Notes: generated by a model from the sequence alone, not told the origin. Counted from the stretch's first letter, positions 1 through 11,322 are shown. The stretch is DNA of 64,000 bases from Marilutibacter chinensis (GCF_021725675.1 NZ_JAKJPO010000007.1:124001-188000), one strand, 5' to 3'. Translations and numbers: made by a program.

Positions 1-36
1 GGGAAACCTGCCCGGGACCGCCGGCGACGACAGGCG

Positions 37-744
37 CTAGTCGCGACCGAGGCTGTCGCCGAGCGCCTGGCGCAGGAAAGGCACCGTCAGCCGGCGCTGC
101 GCAGCCAGCGAGGCACGGTCGAGCCGGTCGAGCAGTGCGGTCAGGCCGGTCAGGTCGCGACCGGCGCGCCTGAGCAGCCAGTCGAGCGCGGCCGCCTCCA
201 GCACCAGCCCGCGCCGCTGCGCACGCTGCGACAGCACCGCGCGGCGGCCGTCGTCGTCGAGCGGCTCCAGCACGACCCGCGCGCATTGCGACAACCGCGA
301 GCGCAGGTCCGGCAGGATCAGCGCCAGTTCGGCCGGGTTGCCGCTGCCCGCATAGAGCAGGCAGGCCCCCGACGCGCGGGCACGGTTGTGCGCGTCGAAC
401 AGCGCGATCTCGTCGTCGCGCCGTCCCGCGATCGCCTCCAGCCCGTCCAGCGCGACCAGGTCGTTGCCTTCCAGCGCCTGCAGCGCATCGCCGAGCCGCC
501 CCGCGGCCGCCTGCAGCGGCAGGTAGGCCACCCGACGTCCCGCCGCCTCCGCGGCCGCGCAGGTCGCCAGCATCAGGTGGGTCTTGCCGACGCCAGCCGG
601 CCCTGCCAGGTACAGCCAGTCGCCGCCGCCATGGGCGGCGATCGCCTGCAACTGCGCCAGTACGCCCTCCGGGGCGCCGACGTAGGTCTCGAATCGCTGG
701 TCCGGCGGGTAGCGCAGTGCCAACGGCAGCTGCGGACCGGTCAC
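37..744 (-). CDS. hda: Hda, regulatory inactivator of DnaA
   Basis: 235-residue AAA+ protein of the DnaA/Hda family. Hda with the DNA-loaded sliding clamp stimulates ATP hydrolysis by DnaA and so limits re-initiation. Residues 5-10 (QLPLAL) match the clamp-binding peptide at the Hda N-terminus. The Walker A motif GPAGVGKT is at residues 48-55 and a Walker B-like VALDGLEAI follows near residue 100. Length fits Hda (about 230), not full DnaA (about 450), and there is no C-terminal DnaA-box-binding domain. The start codon overlaps the stop of the upstream perM-like gene by four bases, so the two are probably co-transcribed and translationally coupled. Confidence 0.93.
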   Translation of the reverse strand: MTGPQLPLALRYPPDQRFETYVGAPEGVLAQLQAIAAHGGGDWLYLAGPAGVGKTHLMLATCAAAEAAGRRVAYLPLQAAAGRLGDALQALEGNDLVALDGLEAIAGRRDDEIALFDAHNRARASGACLLYAGSGNPAELALILPDLRSRLSQCARVVLEPLDDDGRRAVLSQRAQRRGLVLEAAALDWLLRRAGRDLTGLTALLDRLDRASLAAQRRLTVPFLRQALGDSLGRD

Positions 745-1970
745 CCCCGCCCCTGCCCTTCGTCTTCGTCGGCGGCTGCCGGGTCCTGCGCCTCCAGTTC
801 GCTGGCAGGCACGCCCGGATCGTCGACGCTGGCGGCGACGACCGGCACCGTTGCGGGCGCGGTCGCGCCCGTGTCCGCCTGCGCGCCGGCGTACAACCGG
901 CTATGGGTGTAGCGTTCCTGCGCATAGCGAAGCAGCACGTTGGCGACCGCAGCCACCGGCAACGCGATCAGCATGCCGAGGAAGCCGAACAACTGGCCGC
1001 CGGCCATGATCGCGAAGATCACCGCCATCGGGTGGAGGCCGATCCGGTCGCCGACGATCCGCGGGGTCAGCACGTAACCTTCGAGCATCTGGCCGACCAC
1101 GAACACACCGGCGACCATCAGCACCAGGGTGAAATCGCCGTCGGGCTGGATGAACGCAGCAATCAGGCCCAGCACCACCCCGGTCGCGGTGCCCAGATAG
1201 GGCACGAAGCTGATCAGGCCGGCGACGATGCCGATCAGCAGGCCGACCTTCAGGCCGACCACGCTCAGCCCGATCGCGTAGATCGCGCCGAGCGCCAGCA
1301 TCACCAGGATCTGGCCGCGCAGGAACGCCGACAGCACGTCGTTGGATTCGCGCGCAAGCCGCCCGACGGTGTCGATCCGGTCGCGCGGAATCAGCGCGGC
1401 GACACGCTCGACCAGCTTGTCCCAGTCACGCAGGAAGTAGAACGTCAGGATCGGCAGCAGCACGATGTTGGCCACCCATGCGACCACCGCCATGCCGGAG
1501 CGCGACACATAGCCGAAGAAGGTCGCCGCGACCCCGCCGGCCTCCTGCCAGTGGCTGCGCACCAGCTGGATCAGCGCCTGCGGATCCAGCCAGCCGGTCA
1601 GCTCCATGCCGGTACGCGCCTCGATCCACGGCAGCGCGGTCTCCATCACCCAGGCCTGCGCCTTCGGCATCAGCTCCAGCACGGTCATGATCTGGCGCTC
1701 GATCATCGGCACCAGGATCAGCAGCGCGAGCGCCAGCAGCAGCGCCATCAGGGTGAACACCAGGGTCACCGCGACGTTGCGCGAGCGTCCGGAACGTTCG
1801 AGACGGTCGACCAGCGGATCGCCCAGCCAGCCCAGCAGCGCCCCCAGCACGAACGGGGTCAGGATCGGCCCCAGCGCCCACAGCAGCCACAGCAGCGCCA
1901 GCACCAGCGCACCCCACTGCAGGCGCTTCAGGAAGCGGGCGATTTCGTCGAACGATTCCATCGACTGCAT
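741..1970 (-). CDS. AI-2E/PerM family inner-membrane transporter
   Basis: 409-residue polytopic membrane protein of the AI-2E/PerM family (UPF0118). Hydrophobic segments lie near residues 15-45, 60-90, 150-175 and 205-340. The central part carries the family's GLKVGLLIGIVAGLISFVPY-type glycine-rich region followed by paired hydrophobic hairpins. Family members are putative permeases or antiporters, and the substrate here cannot be told. The last 45 residues are a soluble tail rich in Ala, Asp and Glu. The gene lies between a DUF2066 gene, whose stop touches this start, and hda, whose start overlaps this stop; this three-gene order is typical of gammaproteobacteria beside purM. Confidence 0.88.
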   Translation of the reverse strand: MQSMESFDEIARFLKRLQWGALVLALLWLLWALGPILTPFVLGALLGWLGDPLVDRLERSGRSRNVAVTLVFTLMALLLALALLILVPMIERQIMTVLELMPKAQAWVMETALPWIEARTGMELTGWLDPQALIQLVRSHWQEAGGVAATFFGYVSRSGMAVVAWVANIVLLPILTFYFLRDWDKLVERVAALIPRDRIDTVGRLARESNDVLSAFLRGQILVMLALGAIYAIGLSVVGLKVGLLIGIVAGLISFVPYLGTATGVVLGLIAAFIQPDGDFTLVLMVAGVFVVGQMLEGYVLTPRIVGDRIGLHPMAVIFAIMAGGQLFGFLGMLIALPVAAVANVLLRYAQERYTHSRLYAGAQADTGATAPATVPVVAASVDDPGVPASELEAQDPAAADEDEGQGRG

Positions 1971-3145
1971 CAGCGCACCAGGTACACGCTGGGCGCGGGA
2001 GACTCGGCTTCGGTCTCCTCGCCGCCGTCGACCACCGGTCCCGGCGGCGTCGGCGCCTCAGCATCCAGCGCCACCAGTACGTCGCCGTCTTCGGCCATCC
2101 GCTTCAGGCCGGGCAGCCCCGTCAGCAGCTCCAGTTCCAGCACCATGCCGTCGGCGTCGGCCCGCAGCGGCCGGATCGCACGCACCACCGCCAGCTTCTG
2201 CAGATAGCCGGACAGGCGCATGTAGTCCTCGCTGCTGTCGATGCCGCGGAAAGTGACCGCGTAGCTGCCGGCCGGACCGACCGCGGTCCGCTTCGCGTAA
2301 CGCTTGGTCAAGGCGTCGGCGGCGCCGTCGGCACCGGTGGCCATGACCATGCGGGCGTCCGCTCCGCTTTCCGACCAGCGTGCCAGCACCCGGCCGCGGT
2401 CGACGAAGACCCAGTCCGCGGCCCAGCCGCCGTTGCGGCGGTACAGCTTGCCGATCAGCTGCATCGGCGGGCTGTAGCGCTGCGACGCGCGGGCCACGGC
2501 GGCCGTGTCACCGCGCCAGATCGCGCCGACCACCGCCTGCTCGGCGGCGCTGCCGCCCGGCAGACCGAGGCGGTAGCCGCGCTGGAGCGCGCGGTCCAGC
2601 ACCGAGCGCGCGGCGTTGGCCTTCGACAGGCCGACCAGGCGCGGTCCGCTGCCGTCGTCGATCGCCAGCCACAACACCGGCTTGGGGCGCGGCGCCGGCC
2701 ACACCGGAATGCCCAGGGTCGAGGCCAGCGCGTCGACGCCGTCCTCGTCGTAACGGGCCACCAGCACGGTCTTGTAGGTCGGCGCACCGCTGGAAGAGAT
2801 GCCCTCGTCCTGACGGTAGTCGTAGCCGGTCACGAATTCCTCGGCGCGTCGCAGCTCCTGGCCGACGCCCGGACGCGACGCCGCCGCGCTGTCGCCGGAC
2901 AGCTTTCCGAGCACCTGCGCCAGTCCGCGCGCGAATGCCGATCTGCGCTCGGCCTCGCCCTGGCCGCGGACCACCACCTCGGCCGTATAGATGTCATCGG
3001 CCTGGACACGGTCGCCCTCGACGCGCTGCGCCATTGCCGGGGCCGCCAGCGACAGGAGAAGCAGTAGCAGGGTCAGGGCCGGTCCGTAGGCCGGTCCGGT
3101 CGCGGCCCTGATCGCGGGAAAGGCCGTACGCAGTGCGCCAGTCAT
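1970..3145 (-). CDS. Exported DUF2066 domain protein
   Basis: 391 residues from the chosen ATG. The frame is open for 36 further codons upstream, but starting at 3145 places a clean signal peptide at the N-terminus: a run of leucines ending in APAMA-Q near residue 38. Residues 45 onward match the general look of DUF2066 (periplasmic, function unknown), which commonly precedes perM and hda and is divergent from purM. The C-terminal 30 residues are Pro/Glu/Ala-rich. No catalytic motif was recognised. The only weak point is the start, because no strong Shine-Dalgarno sequence is visible before 3145. Confidence 0.8.
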   Translation of the reverse strand: MTGALRTAFPAIRAATGPAYGPALTLLLLLLSLAAPAMAQRVEGDRVQADDIYTAEVVVRGQGEAERRSAFARGLAQVLGKLSGDSAAASRPGVGQELRRAEEFVTGYDYRQDEGISSSGAPTYKTVLVARYDEDGVDALASTLGIPVWPAPRPKPVLWLAIDDGSGPRLVGLSKANAARSVLDRALQRGYRLGLPGGSAAEQAVVGAIWRGDTAAVARASQRYSPPMQLIGKLYRRNGGWAADWVFVDRGRVLARWSESGADARMVMATGADGAADALTKRYAKRTAVGPAGSYAVTFRGIDSSEDYMRLSGYLQKLAVVRAIRPLRADADGMVLELELLTGLPGLKRMAEDGDVLVALDAEAPTPPGPVVDGGEETEAESPAPSVYLVR

Positions 3146-3287
3146 GCAGGTTTCGCCGTCCGGATTGCTGTCGGAATCCCCGGAATGGTGCCGCAGCCGG
3201 GCCGGCACGTCCATCGACGGCGGCCGTCCGGTCGCGTCGATGGCCGTCTTCACGGGGATCCGCGCACGCGACCGCAGCGCGTGCGGC

Positions 3288-3296
3288 TGCTAAAAT
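3288..3296 (+). promoter_or_regulatory. Extended -10 promoter element of purM
   Basis: TGC-TAAAAT is an extended -10 element 31 bases before the purM GTG, in the short divergent gap between DUF2066 and purM. No convincing -35 was seen, as is usual for TGn promoters. No purine operator was recognised. Confidence 0.45.
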
Positions 3297-3327
3297 CCAC
3301 ACCCTTGCCGCCTTCCGCGACCGTGCC

Positions 3328-4380
3328 GTGACCCCCACTCCCCTGACCTACCGCGACGCCGGCGTCGACATCGACGCGGGCAACGAACTCGTCGAGCGCA
3401 TCAAACCCCTGGTCAAGCGCAGCTTCCGGCCCGAGGTGATGGGCGGTCTCGGCGGCTTCGGCGCGCTGTTCGACCTGTCGAACAAGTACCGGGAGCCGGT
3501 GCTGGTGTCCGGCACCGATGGCGTCGGCACGAAGCTGAAACTGGCCCAGCAGCTCGGCCGCCACGACACCATCGGCATCGACCTGGTCGCGATGTGCGTG
3601 AACGACGTGCTCGTGCAGGGTGCCGAACCGCTGTTCTTCCTCGACTATTTCGCGACCGGCAAGCTCGACATCGACACCGCCGCGGCGGTGGTCGGCGGCA
3701 TCGCCCGCGGCTGCGAGGAGTCCGGCTGTGCGCTGATCGGCGGAGAAACCGCCGAAATGCCGGACATGTACCCGCCCGGCGAGTACGACCTGGCCGGTTT
3801 CTGCGTCGCCGCGGTCGAGAAGTCGAAGCTGCTTGACGGCAGCGGCACCCGTGACGGCGACCTGCTGATCGGCATCGCCTCGTCCGGCCCGCACTCCAAC
3901 GGCTACTCGCTGATCCGCAGGATCTACGAGCGCGCCGGCAGCCCGGCCGACCATCCGCTCGCCGACGGCCGCAGGCTCGCCGATGCGCTGATGGCACCGA
4001 CCCGGCTGTACGTGAAGCCGGTACTGGAGCTGCTGTCGAAGCACGGCGGCGGCGCGGACGCCACGATCCACGGCATGGCGCACATCACCGGCGGCGGCCT
4101 GACCGAGAACATCATCCGGGTGATCCCGGGGGGCCTGGGTCTCGACATCGACGCGTCCAGCTGGACGCTGCCTCCCGTGTTCGAGTGGCTGCAGCGCGAG
4201 GGTGCGGTCCCGACCGAGGAAATGTGGCGGACCTTCAACTGCGGCATCGGGTTCGTGCTGGTGGTCGCGCCCTCCGACGCGGAGGCGGTCGAGGCCGACC
4301 TGGCCCGACTGGAGCTGCCGAGCTGGCGCATCGGACAGGTGATCCCGGCCAGCGGCGACTCCCGCGTCAAGATCGGCTGA
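3328..4380 (+). CDS. purM: Phosphoribosylformylglycinamidine cyclo-ligase (AIR synthetase)
   Basis: 350 residues from a GTG at 3328. This enzyme catalyses the ATP-dependent ring closure of FGAM to AIR in purine synthesis. Family motifs are clear: [18 protein letters not shown] at the N-terminus, [12 protein letters not shown] near residues 60-72, [20 protein letters not shown] near 135-155, and [11 protein letters not shown] near 250. The frame is open to 3133, but 350 residues is the normal PurM length and the GTG begins the conserved TYRDAGVDI region. purN follows after four bases, a standard purMN operon. Confidence 0.96.
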   Translation: MTPTPLTYRDAGVDIDAGNELVERIKPLVKRSFRPEVMGGLGGFGALFDLSNKYREPVLVSGTDGVGTKLKLAQQLGRHDTIGIDLVAMCVNDVLVQGAEPLFFLDYFATGKLDIDTAAAVVGGIARGCEESGCALIGGETAEMPDMYPPGEYDLAGFCVAAVEKSKLLDGSGTRDGDLLIGIASSGPHSNGYSLIRRIYERAGSPADHPLADGRRLADALMAPTRLYVKPVLELLSKHGGGADATIHGMAHITGGGLTENIIRVIPGGLGLDIDASSWTLPPVFEWLQREGAVPTEEMWRTFNCGIGFVLVVAPSDAEAVEADLARLELPSWRIGQVIPASGDSRVKIG

Positions 4381-4384
4381 ACGG

Positions 4385-5041
4385 ATGCGCCGGATCGCGG
4401 TGCTCGCCTCGGGGCGGGGCAGCAACCTGCAGGCGCTGATCGACGCGATCGCCGGCGGCGATCTGGCCGCGGAGGTGGTCGGCGTGTTCTCCGACCGTTC
4501 CCGCGCCGGTGCTGTGGAACGGGCACGCGCCGCGGGGATCCCCGCGGTTTCGCTGCGCCCGCGCGATTTCGACACCCGCGCGGCCTTCGATGAAGCACTG
4601 TTCAGCCGGGTCGACGACGTTCAGCCCGACCTCATCGTCTGTGCGGGATACATGCGGCTGCTCAGCGCAGACGTGGTCGAGGCACGAGAAGGCCGCATGA
4701 TCAACATCCATCCATCGCTGCTGCCGGCCTTCAAGGGCCTGCATACCCACCAGCTGGCGCTGGACGCCGGGGCGACCGAGCACGGCGCGAGCGTGCATTT
4801 CGTTACCGCCGAGCTGGATGGCGGACCGGTGATCGCCCAGGCCCGGGTGCCGGTGCTGCCGGACGACGACGTGGAGCGCCTGTCGGCCCGGGTGCTCGCC
4901 CGCGAGCATCCGCTGCTGCTGGCGACCGTCGGCGCCCTGGTGGAGGGCCGGGTGCGGCTGGTGGACGGACAGGTCTGCGATCACGGCCGGCCGCTGGCCG
5001 CACCGCTGCAACTTGGCGATGACGACCGCCTGCTAGGCTGA
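4385..5041 (+). CDS. purN: Phosphoribosylglycinamide formyltransferase (GAR transformylase)
   Basis: 218-residue PurN, which transfers a formyl group from 10-formyl-THF to GAR. It begins with the glycine-rich loop LASGRGSNLQALID, has the active-site stretch NIHPSLLPAFKGLHTHQLAL (Asn and His of the catalytic triad) near residues 107-126, and HGASVHFVTAELDGGPVI with the catalytic Asp. It sits four bases after purM, so the two are one transcription unit. The length is normal for the family. Confidence 0.96.
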   Translation: MRRIAVLASGRGSNLQALIDAIAGGDLAAEVVGVFSDRSRAGAVERARAAGIPAVSLRPRDFDTRAAFDEALFSRVDDVQPDLIVCAGYMRLLSADVVEAREGRMINIHPSLLPAFKGLHTHQLALDAGATEHGASVHFVTAELDGGPVIAQARVPVLPDDDVERLSARVLAREHPLLLATVGALVEGRVRLVDGQVCDHGRPLAAPLQLGDDDRLLG

Positions 5042-5117
5042 TCGTCCGCCCGGACCGGCCCGTGTTGTCGCCACCCTGCCGCAAGCCGTTCCCATCCTTT
5101 CCCCGGACCACTGCCGC

Positions 5118-5924
5118 ATGCCACGTTTTTCCGCCCGTTTCGCCGTCACGATGCTTGCCGTCGCGCTGACCGCCGTCACGGCGACGGCTCGGACCGCCGA
5201 GCCGGTCATGACCGATGCAGCGCCGGCAGCGGCGTCGACGCTGGCGATCGAACCGGCTCCGGCGCTCGAACCCTTCATCGCCCGCTATCAGGTCCTGAAC
5301 GGCGGACACGCACTCGGCGAGGCGACCCTTCAGGTGGTCGAGCTGGGCGCGCCGCGCTGGCGCGTCGACCTGACCATGGGAGGGCGCGGCCTGTTCAAGC
5401 TCGCCGGCATCAATGCCGAGCAGAGCACCGTGTTCGAGGACACCGCCAGCGGCTTCCTGCCGCTGAGCCAGGCGACCGTGCGCAAGACCCTGTTCACCCG
5501 CAAGCGCAGTACCGGCAGCTACGATTGGAGGACCAGGCAGGCGCGCTGGACCGGCGACATCAAGGACTGGCGCCAGCGCCCGGTCCCGTTGCAGCCGGGC
5601 GACATGAGCGGGCTGCTGATCAACCTGGCGGTGATCCGCGACGCCGAGCCCGGCAAGACCCTGCACTACCGCTATGTCGACAACGGCCGTGCCCGCCCCC
5701 ATGCGTACCAGGTCGCCGGGGAACTGGAAGGCGTGGCCGTCGGCGAGCTCAGCTACAACGCGATGCGGGTCACCCGGCTGCCGATCGACGACGGCACTCC
5801 CGACAACGAGGAGACCGTGATCTGGGTGGTCAAGGGCGTACCGACGCCGGTGCGGATGCTGCAGCGCGAGGACGGCGAGGACACCTACGACCTGCGCCTG
5901 GTCGATTACGGGACCGCCGAGTGA
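5118..5924 (+). CDS. Exported DUF3108 domain protein (first of tandem pair)
   Basis: 268 residues with a signal peptide (cleavage after TATA or nearby, about residue 26), followed by a DUF3108 domain from about residue 50. Shared motifs with the next gene are FIARYQVLNGGHALG, a YDWRTRQARW-type segment, and GDMSGLLINLAVIRD near residues 160-175. DUF3108 proteins are predicted periplasmic or envelope proteins of unknown biochemical role. The paralogue starts 115 bases downstream on the same strand, so a tandem duplication is likely. The purine genes upstream end 76 bases before, and co-transcription is possible. Confidence 0.78.
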   Translation: MPRFSARFAVTMLAVALTAVTATARTAEPVMTDAAPAAASTLAIEPAPALEPFIARYQVLNGGHALGEATLQVVELGAPRWRVDLTMGGRGLFKLAGINAEQSTVFEDTASGFLPLSQATVRKTLFTRKRSTGSYDWRTRQARWTGDIKDWRQRPVPLQPGDMSGLLINLAVIRDAEPGKTLHYRYVDNGRARPHAYQVAGELEGVAVGELSYNAMRVTRLPIDDGTPDNEETVIWVVKGVPTPVRMLQREDGEDTYDLRLVDYGTAE

Positions 5925-6039
5925 GGTACTGCATGCCATCGACGGCGTATCCGCCGAACCCGGGCCGGAGCGCCGGCCACCACCGCGACGATACCGGGAC
6001 CATGACCGCCCGATTTCCCCGCCAACGGGAGTGCTATAG

Positions 6040-6759
6040 ATGAAAGCCGAAATGAAACCAGCGCCGAACCCGCGCAAGCGATTCAAGCCGATCGCGGCGA
6101 TCGCCCTGACCGCCACCCTGGCCGCGGCCACGCTGCTGCCGGCGCATGCGATCGAGCCGTTCACCGCCGATTACAAGGCCAACTTCATGGGCATGGAAGC
6201 GAATGGCCAGATGACCCTCGCGCGCGAGGACCGGGGGCGCTGGCGCTACAGCCTCAACGTGCGCAATGCGTTGGCCGACCTCAGCCAGGTCACCGTGTTC
6301 GAGGTCAAGGACGGCCAGTGGCGCCCGCTGAGCAGCAACGACACCAACAAGGTGCTGGTCAAGCGCTCGCGCAAGAGCGCGACCTACGACTGGGCCCGCG
6401 GCGAGGCGCGCTGGAGCGGCGACGTGAAACCCGACCGCGCCGGGCCGATCGCGCTGCGGCCGGGCGACATGGACGCACTGCTGATCAACCTCGCGATCGT
6501 GCGCGATCTCGCCGCCGGCAGGCCGTTGAACTACCGGATGGTCGACGACGGCCGCATCAAGGAGCTCGAATACACCACCGCCGGCCAGGAGAGCATCGAC
6601 ATCGGCGGCGAGGCCCGCACCGCGACCAAGGTGGTCAGCGACGACGGCCGCCGCCAGACCACCGCCTGGGTGGTCGAGGGCATTCCGGTACCGGCGCGCA
6701 TCGTCCAGCGCAACAAGAACGGCGATTCGCTGGAACTGACGATCCAGGCGCTGCACTGA
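6040..6759 (+). CDS. Exported DUF3108 domain protein (second of tandem pair)
   Basis: 239 residues. A GGGAG ribosome-binding site lies before the ATG. The n-region is basic and long (KPAPNPRKRFKP), followed by a hydrophobic core and ALPAHA-type cleavage near residue 38. The mature part parallels the upstream gene: FTADYKANFMGMEANGQ, ATYDWARGEARWSGD and GDMDALLINLAIVRDL occupy the same relative positions, so the two are paralogues. Function is unknown. An internal ATG at 6052 is an alternative start. The gene converges with murA, whose stop lies 66 bases away. Confidence 0.78.
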   Translation: MKAEMKPAPNPRKRFKPIAAIALTATLAAATLLPAHAIEPFTADYKANFMGMEANGQMTLAREDRGRWRYSLNVRNALADLSQVTVFEVKDGQWRPLSSNDTNKVLVKRSRKSATYDWARGEARWSGDVKPDRAGPIALRPGDMDALLINLAIVRDLAAGRPLNYRMVDDGRIKELEYTTAGQESIDIGGEARTATKVVSDDGRRQTTAWVVEGIPVPARIVQRNKNGDSLELTIQALH

Positions 6760-6825
6760 CGCCGGCGCGGCATCGGCTCCGTTGGTCCGGCGCCACGGCG
6801 CCGGCTGCCGGCCCCGTCCGCGGGA

Positions 6826-8338
<1,513 letters not shown>

Positions 8339-8498
8339 GTCGGGAATCCTTGCAGATGCGGATGGAACGGAAGCTGGATGGGGCGGCTCCGGGAACGCCG
8401 ACGCCCTGGCGGCGGGAAGCGCCACCGACGATGCGTCGTCCGGGTGTCGCGCGGTCCAGGCAGGCAGGGGCCGACGGGCAAACGCGCCGCGAACCGCC

Positions 8499-8504
8499 TA
8501 GAAT
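8499..8504 (+). promoter_or_regulatory. -10-like element upstream of kdsD
   Basis: TAGAAT in the 231-base divergent gap between ibaG and kdsD, 65 bases before the kdsD start. It is a candidate promoter for the kdsD-lpt operon. No clear -35 was identified. Confidence 0.3.
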
Positions 8505-8569
8505 CGACGGATTAGCCTAGCCCAAACCCTCCCCGCCATAAATCCCGGTCGCGCACCGGATCGTCATCG

Positions 8570-9583
8570 ATGACCGCCATTCCTTCCACCGCGAGTCCCA
8601 TTGCCTCCGTCACCGATGATGGCCTGGCCGCCTGCGGGCGCCGCGTGTTCGAAATCGAGGGCCAGGCGCTGGCCGCGGTCGGCGCCCGCGTCGGCGCCGG
8701 TTTCGCCGCCGCCTGCCGGCTGATGCTGGACACGTCCGGCCGCGTGGTCTGCACCGGCATGGGCAAGTCCGGCCATGTCGCACGGAAGATCGCCGCGACC
8801 CTGGCCTCGACCGGCACCCCGGCATTCTTCGTCCATCCCGGCGAGGCCGGCCACGGCGATCTGGGCATGGTCACCGACGCCGACGTGGTGCTGGCGCTGT
8901 CCAATTCCGGCGAAAGCGACGAGGTGCTGATGCTGCTGCCGGTGCTGCGGCGCCAGGGCAATCCGCTGATCGCGATGACCGGCCGCCCGGACTCGACCCT
9001 CGCCCGTGAGGCCGATGTACACCTCGACGTCACCGTGCCCGCCGAGGCGTGCCCGCTCGACCTGGCGCCGACGTCCAGCACCACCGCGGCACTGGCGATG
9101 GGCGATGCGCTGGCGGTCGCGCTGCTGGAAGCGCGCGGCTTCACCGCCGACGACTTCGCCCGTTCGCATCCGGCCGGCTCGCTCGGACGTCGCCTGCTGC
9201 TGCACATCACCGACGTGATGCATGCCGGCGACGACGTGCCGCGGATCGACGCCGACGCGACGGTCAGCCAGGCACTGGTCGAGATCAGCCGCAAGCGCCT
9301 GGGCATGACCGCGATCGTCGACGACGCCGGCCGGCTGCTCGGGCTCTACACCGACGGCGACCTGCGCCGCAGCCTCGACGATGCCGCGGTCGACCTGCGC
9401 TCGACCCGGATCGGCGAGGTGATGACCCGCGACCCCAAGACCATCGGTGCCGACGCGCTCGCGGTCGAGGCGGCGCGACTGATGGAAACGCACAAGATCA
9501 GCGGCCTGCTGGTCGTCGACGACGACCGGCGCGTCGTCGGCGCCCTCAACATTCACGACCTGTTGCGGGCGCGGGTGGTGTAA
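8570..9583 (+). CDS. kdsD: D-arabinose-5-phosphate isomerase
   Basis: 337 residues. It interconverts ribulose-5-P and arabinose-5-P, the first step towards KDO. The N-terminal SIS sugar-isomerase domain (about residues 35-190) has CTGMGKSGHVARKIAATLASTG and SNSGESDEV. Two CBS repeats fill the C-terminus: VMHAGDDVPRID onward near residue 215 and VMTRDPKTIGADALAVEAA near 283. Length and order match KdsD/KpsF. It is the first gene of the run kdsD-kdsC-lptC-lptA-lptB, placing it in LPS core synthesis rather than in a capsule cluster. Confidence 0.95.
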   Translation: MTAIPSTASPIASVTDDGLAACGRRVFEIEGQALAAVGARVGAGFAAACRLMLDTSGRVVCTGMGKSGHVARKIAATLASTGTPAFFVHPGEAGHGDLGMVTDADVVLALSNSGESDEVLMLLPVLRRQGNPLIAMTGRPDSTLAREADVHLDVTVPAEACPLDLAPTSSTTAALAMGDALAVALLEARGFTADDFARSHPAGSLGRRLLLHITDVMHAGDDVPRIDADATVSQALVEISRKRLGMTAIVDDAGRLLGLYTDGDLRRSLDDAAVDLRSTRIGEVMTRDPKTIGADALAVEAARLMETHKISGLLVVDDDRRVVGALNIHDLLRARVV

Positions 9584-9666
9584 AGACCCGCGTAGGCAGG
9601 AGACGGGCCAACCGGTGTACCGGCCTCCATCCCCGCTCCTTTCCCCCCCCATTCCAGACCTGCTCC

Positions 9667-10239
9667 ATGCCCTACAGCCACCTCAACGACTACCCCGCCG
9701 ACATCCGCGAACGCGCCGCGCGCATCCGCCTGGCCTGCTTCGATGTCGACGGTACGCTGACCGATGGGCTGGTGGGCTTCGACAGCGAGGGCGGCGAGTA
9801 CAAGTTCTTCCACATCCACGACGGCATGGGCCTGGTGATGCTGCGCAAATCCGGCATCGCGGTCGCGTTCGTGACCGCCCGTGCCGGCGCGGCGGCCGAA
9901 CGGCGTGCCGAGGAGCTGGGCGTGGAAGCCCATACCGGGGTCAAGGACAAGCTGGCCTGCGTACAGGCGATCGCCGACCGCCTGGGCCTCGGCATGGACG
10001 AGGTGTCCTTCATGGGCGACGACCTGCCGGACCTCAGGGTGATGACCCGGGTCGGCCTTTCCGCCGCACCTGCCAATGCGCACATCTGGACCCGCGAGCG
10101 CGTCCGCTGGCGCACGCGGGCGGCCGGTGGCCATGGCGCGGTCCGCGAGTTCTGCGACCTGTTGCTGGCCGCGCAGGGTCATGCCGAGGCGCTGCTGTCC
10201 GACATCACCGGCGCCGCCAGCGACGGGACCCGGGCATGA
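9667..10239 (+). CDS. kdsC: KDO-8-phosphate phosphatase
   Basis: 190 residues, HAD superfamily (C0 subclass, no cap). It hydrolyses KDO-8-P to KDO. Motif I is FDVDGTLTDG at about residues 23-32, FVTARAGAAAERRAEELG is motif II, and MGDDLPDLRVMTRVGLSAAP is motif III with its Asp pair. The chosen ATG gives the usual short N-terminus; the frame is open further upstream through the kdsD coding region only by chance. The stop overlaps the lptC ATG by four bases. Confidence 0.94.
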   Translation: MPYSHLNDYPADIRERAARIRLACFDVDGTLTDGLVGFDSEGGEYKFFHIHDGMGLVMLRKSGIAVAFVTARAGAAAERRAEELGVEAHTGVKDKLACVQAIADRLGLGMDEVSFMGDDLPDLRVMTRVGLSAAPANAHIWTRERVRWRTRAAGGHGAVREFCDLLLAAQGHAEALLSDITGAASDGTRA

Positions 10240-10802
10240 ACTGGCGCGGCCTGGTCACGCTGGTCCTGCTCGCCGGCGCCCTGGCCAGCGGCTGGGCGCT
10301 GTGGAACCAGCGCAGCCGCGAGCTCGCACCGGCGACCGGCACCGAAACGCCCGACTACATCCTCAACGACTTCGAGCTGATCGCGCTCGACGACCGGGGC
10401 CAAGAGTCGTTCACCCTGAGCGCCCCGAGGCTGGCACGCGACCCGAATGCCAGGACCCTCGACATCGAGACTCCGCTGTTCCTGATTCCACCGGCCGGCG
10501 ACAGTGGAGGCAGCGCCTGGGAAGTGCGCTCGACGACCGCCTGGGTCAGCGAGGGCGGCGACGAGATCCGCCTGCGCGGCAAGGTCCAGGCAGACAGCAA
10601 GGACGCCGCCGGCAGGCCTGTGACGATGCGAACCGAGCAGCTGAACGTGTTCCCCGAGGACAGGCGGGCGACCTCGCCGGTTAAAGTGACGCTCACCCAG
10701 CCCGGGCTCATAATGAACGGCCGCGGGCTCGAGGCCGACCTCGAGCGCAACCGGATCACCCTCAAGGACACCCGATCCCGATATGAGAACACCGAACGCT
10801 AG
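10236..10802 (+). CDS. lptC: LPS export protein LptC
   Basis: 188 residues, overlapping kdsC by ATGA and lptA by 20 bases. A single N-terminal transmembrane anchor (LVTLVLLAGALASGWALW, residues 5-22) is followed by a periplasmic beta-jellyroll-type region with repeated short strands, e.g. YILNDFELIALDDRGQESFT. LptC takes LPS from the LptBFG transporter and passes it to LptA. Length is normal. lptF and lptG are not in this window, which is also the usual arrangement. Confidence 0.92.
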   Translation: MNWRGLVTLVLLAGALASGWALWNQRSRELAPATGTETPDYILNDFELIALDDRGQESFTLSAPRLARDPNARTLDIETPLFLIPPAGDSGGSAWEVRSTTAWVSEGGDEIRLRGKVQADSKDAAGRPVTMRTEQLNVFPEDRRATSPVKVTLTQPGLIMNGRGLEADLERNRITLKDTRSRYENTER

Positions 10803-11322
10803 CCGTACCGCGCTGATGCTGGCTGCGCTGTTGCTGGTCGCGCTTCCGGCCGGCGTGCTGGCGCGCTCGTCGGACCGGACCAAGCCGATGCTGATCGATG
10901 CCGACAACGTCGTGCACGCGCTCGACGAGAGCCAGCCGACCGTGCTCAGCGGAAACGTCGTCATCACCCAGGGCACGCTCGACATCCGCTCGGCGCGGGC
11001 CGACGTCAGCATCCGCAACAACGAGCCGACCCAGGTCGTGCTGACCGGCAACCCGGCCAGGCTGAAGCAGGAGATGGACGACGGCAGCCCGTTCTCGGCC
11101 GATGCCAGCCGGATCGTCTACGACCTGACCACCGATACCGTCACCCTGACCGGCAACGTCACCGTGAACCAGCGCGGCAACACGATGAACGGCCCGCGCG
11201 TGGTCTACAACATGAAGACCGGGCGCGTGCAGGCGACCCGCAACGGCACCGACAGCGGCCGGGTCAGCATGCGCATCGAGCCGAAGAACCCGGCGCCGGC
11301 CGACCAGCCGGAGAGCGACTGA
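10783..11322 (+). CDS. lptA: LPS transport periplasmic protein LptA
   Basis: 179 residues with a signal peptide ending PAGVLA-R at about residue 28. The mature protein has the OstA/LptA domain: [42 protein letters not shown] and [19 protein letters not shown] are typical. It forms the periplasmic bridge that carries LPS to LptDE. The acidic/proline-rich last 15 residues are outside the domain. It overlaps lptC by 20 bases and lptB by one base (TGATG). Confidence 0.95.
   Translation: MRTPNASRTALMLAALLLVALPAGVLARSSDRTKPMLIDADNVVHALDESQPTVLSGNVVITQGTLDIRSARADVSIRNNEPTQVVLTGNPARLKQEMDDGSPFSADASRIVYDLTTDTVTLTGNVTVNQRGNTMNGPRVVYNMKTGRVQATRNGTDSGRVSMRIEPKNPAPADQPESD

Noticed and set aside
717..2207. 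Long plus-strand frame (496 codons) across perM and DUF2066
   Set aside because: It is a His/Gln/Arg-rich shadow of the perM frame; the minus-strand genes have domains, overlapping starts and correct composition.
3250..4575. 441-codon minus-strand frame opposite purM
   Set aside because: A shadow of purM; the opposite strand holds clear PurM motifs and the shadow is Arg/Gly/Ala/Asp-rich without a fold.
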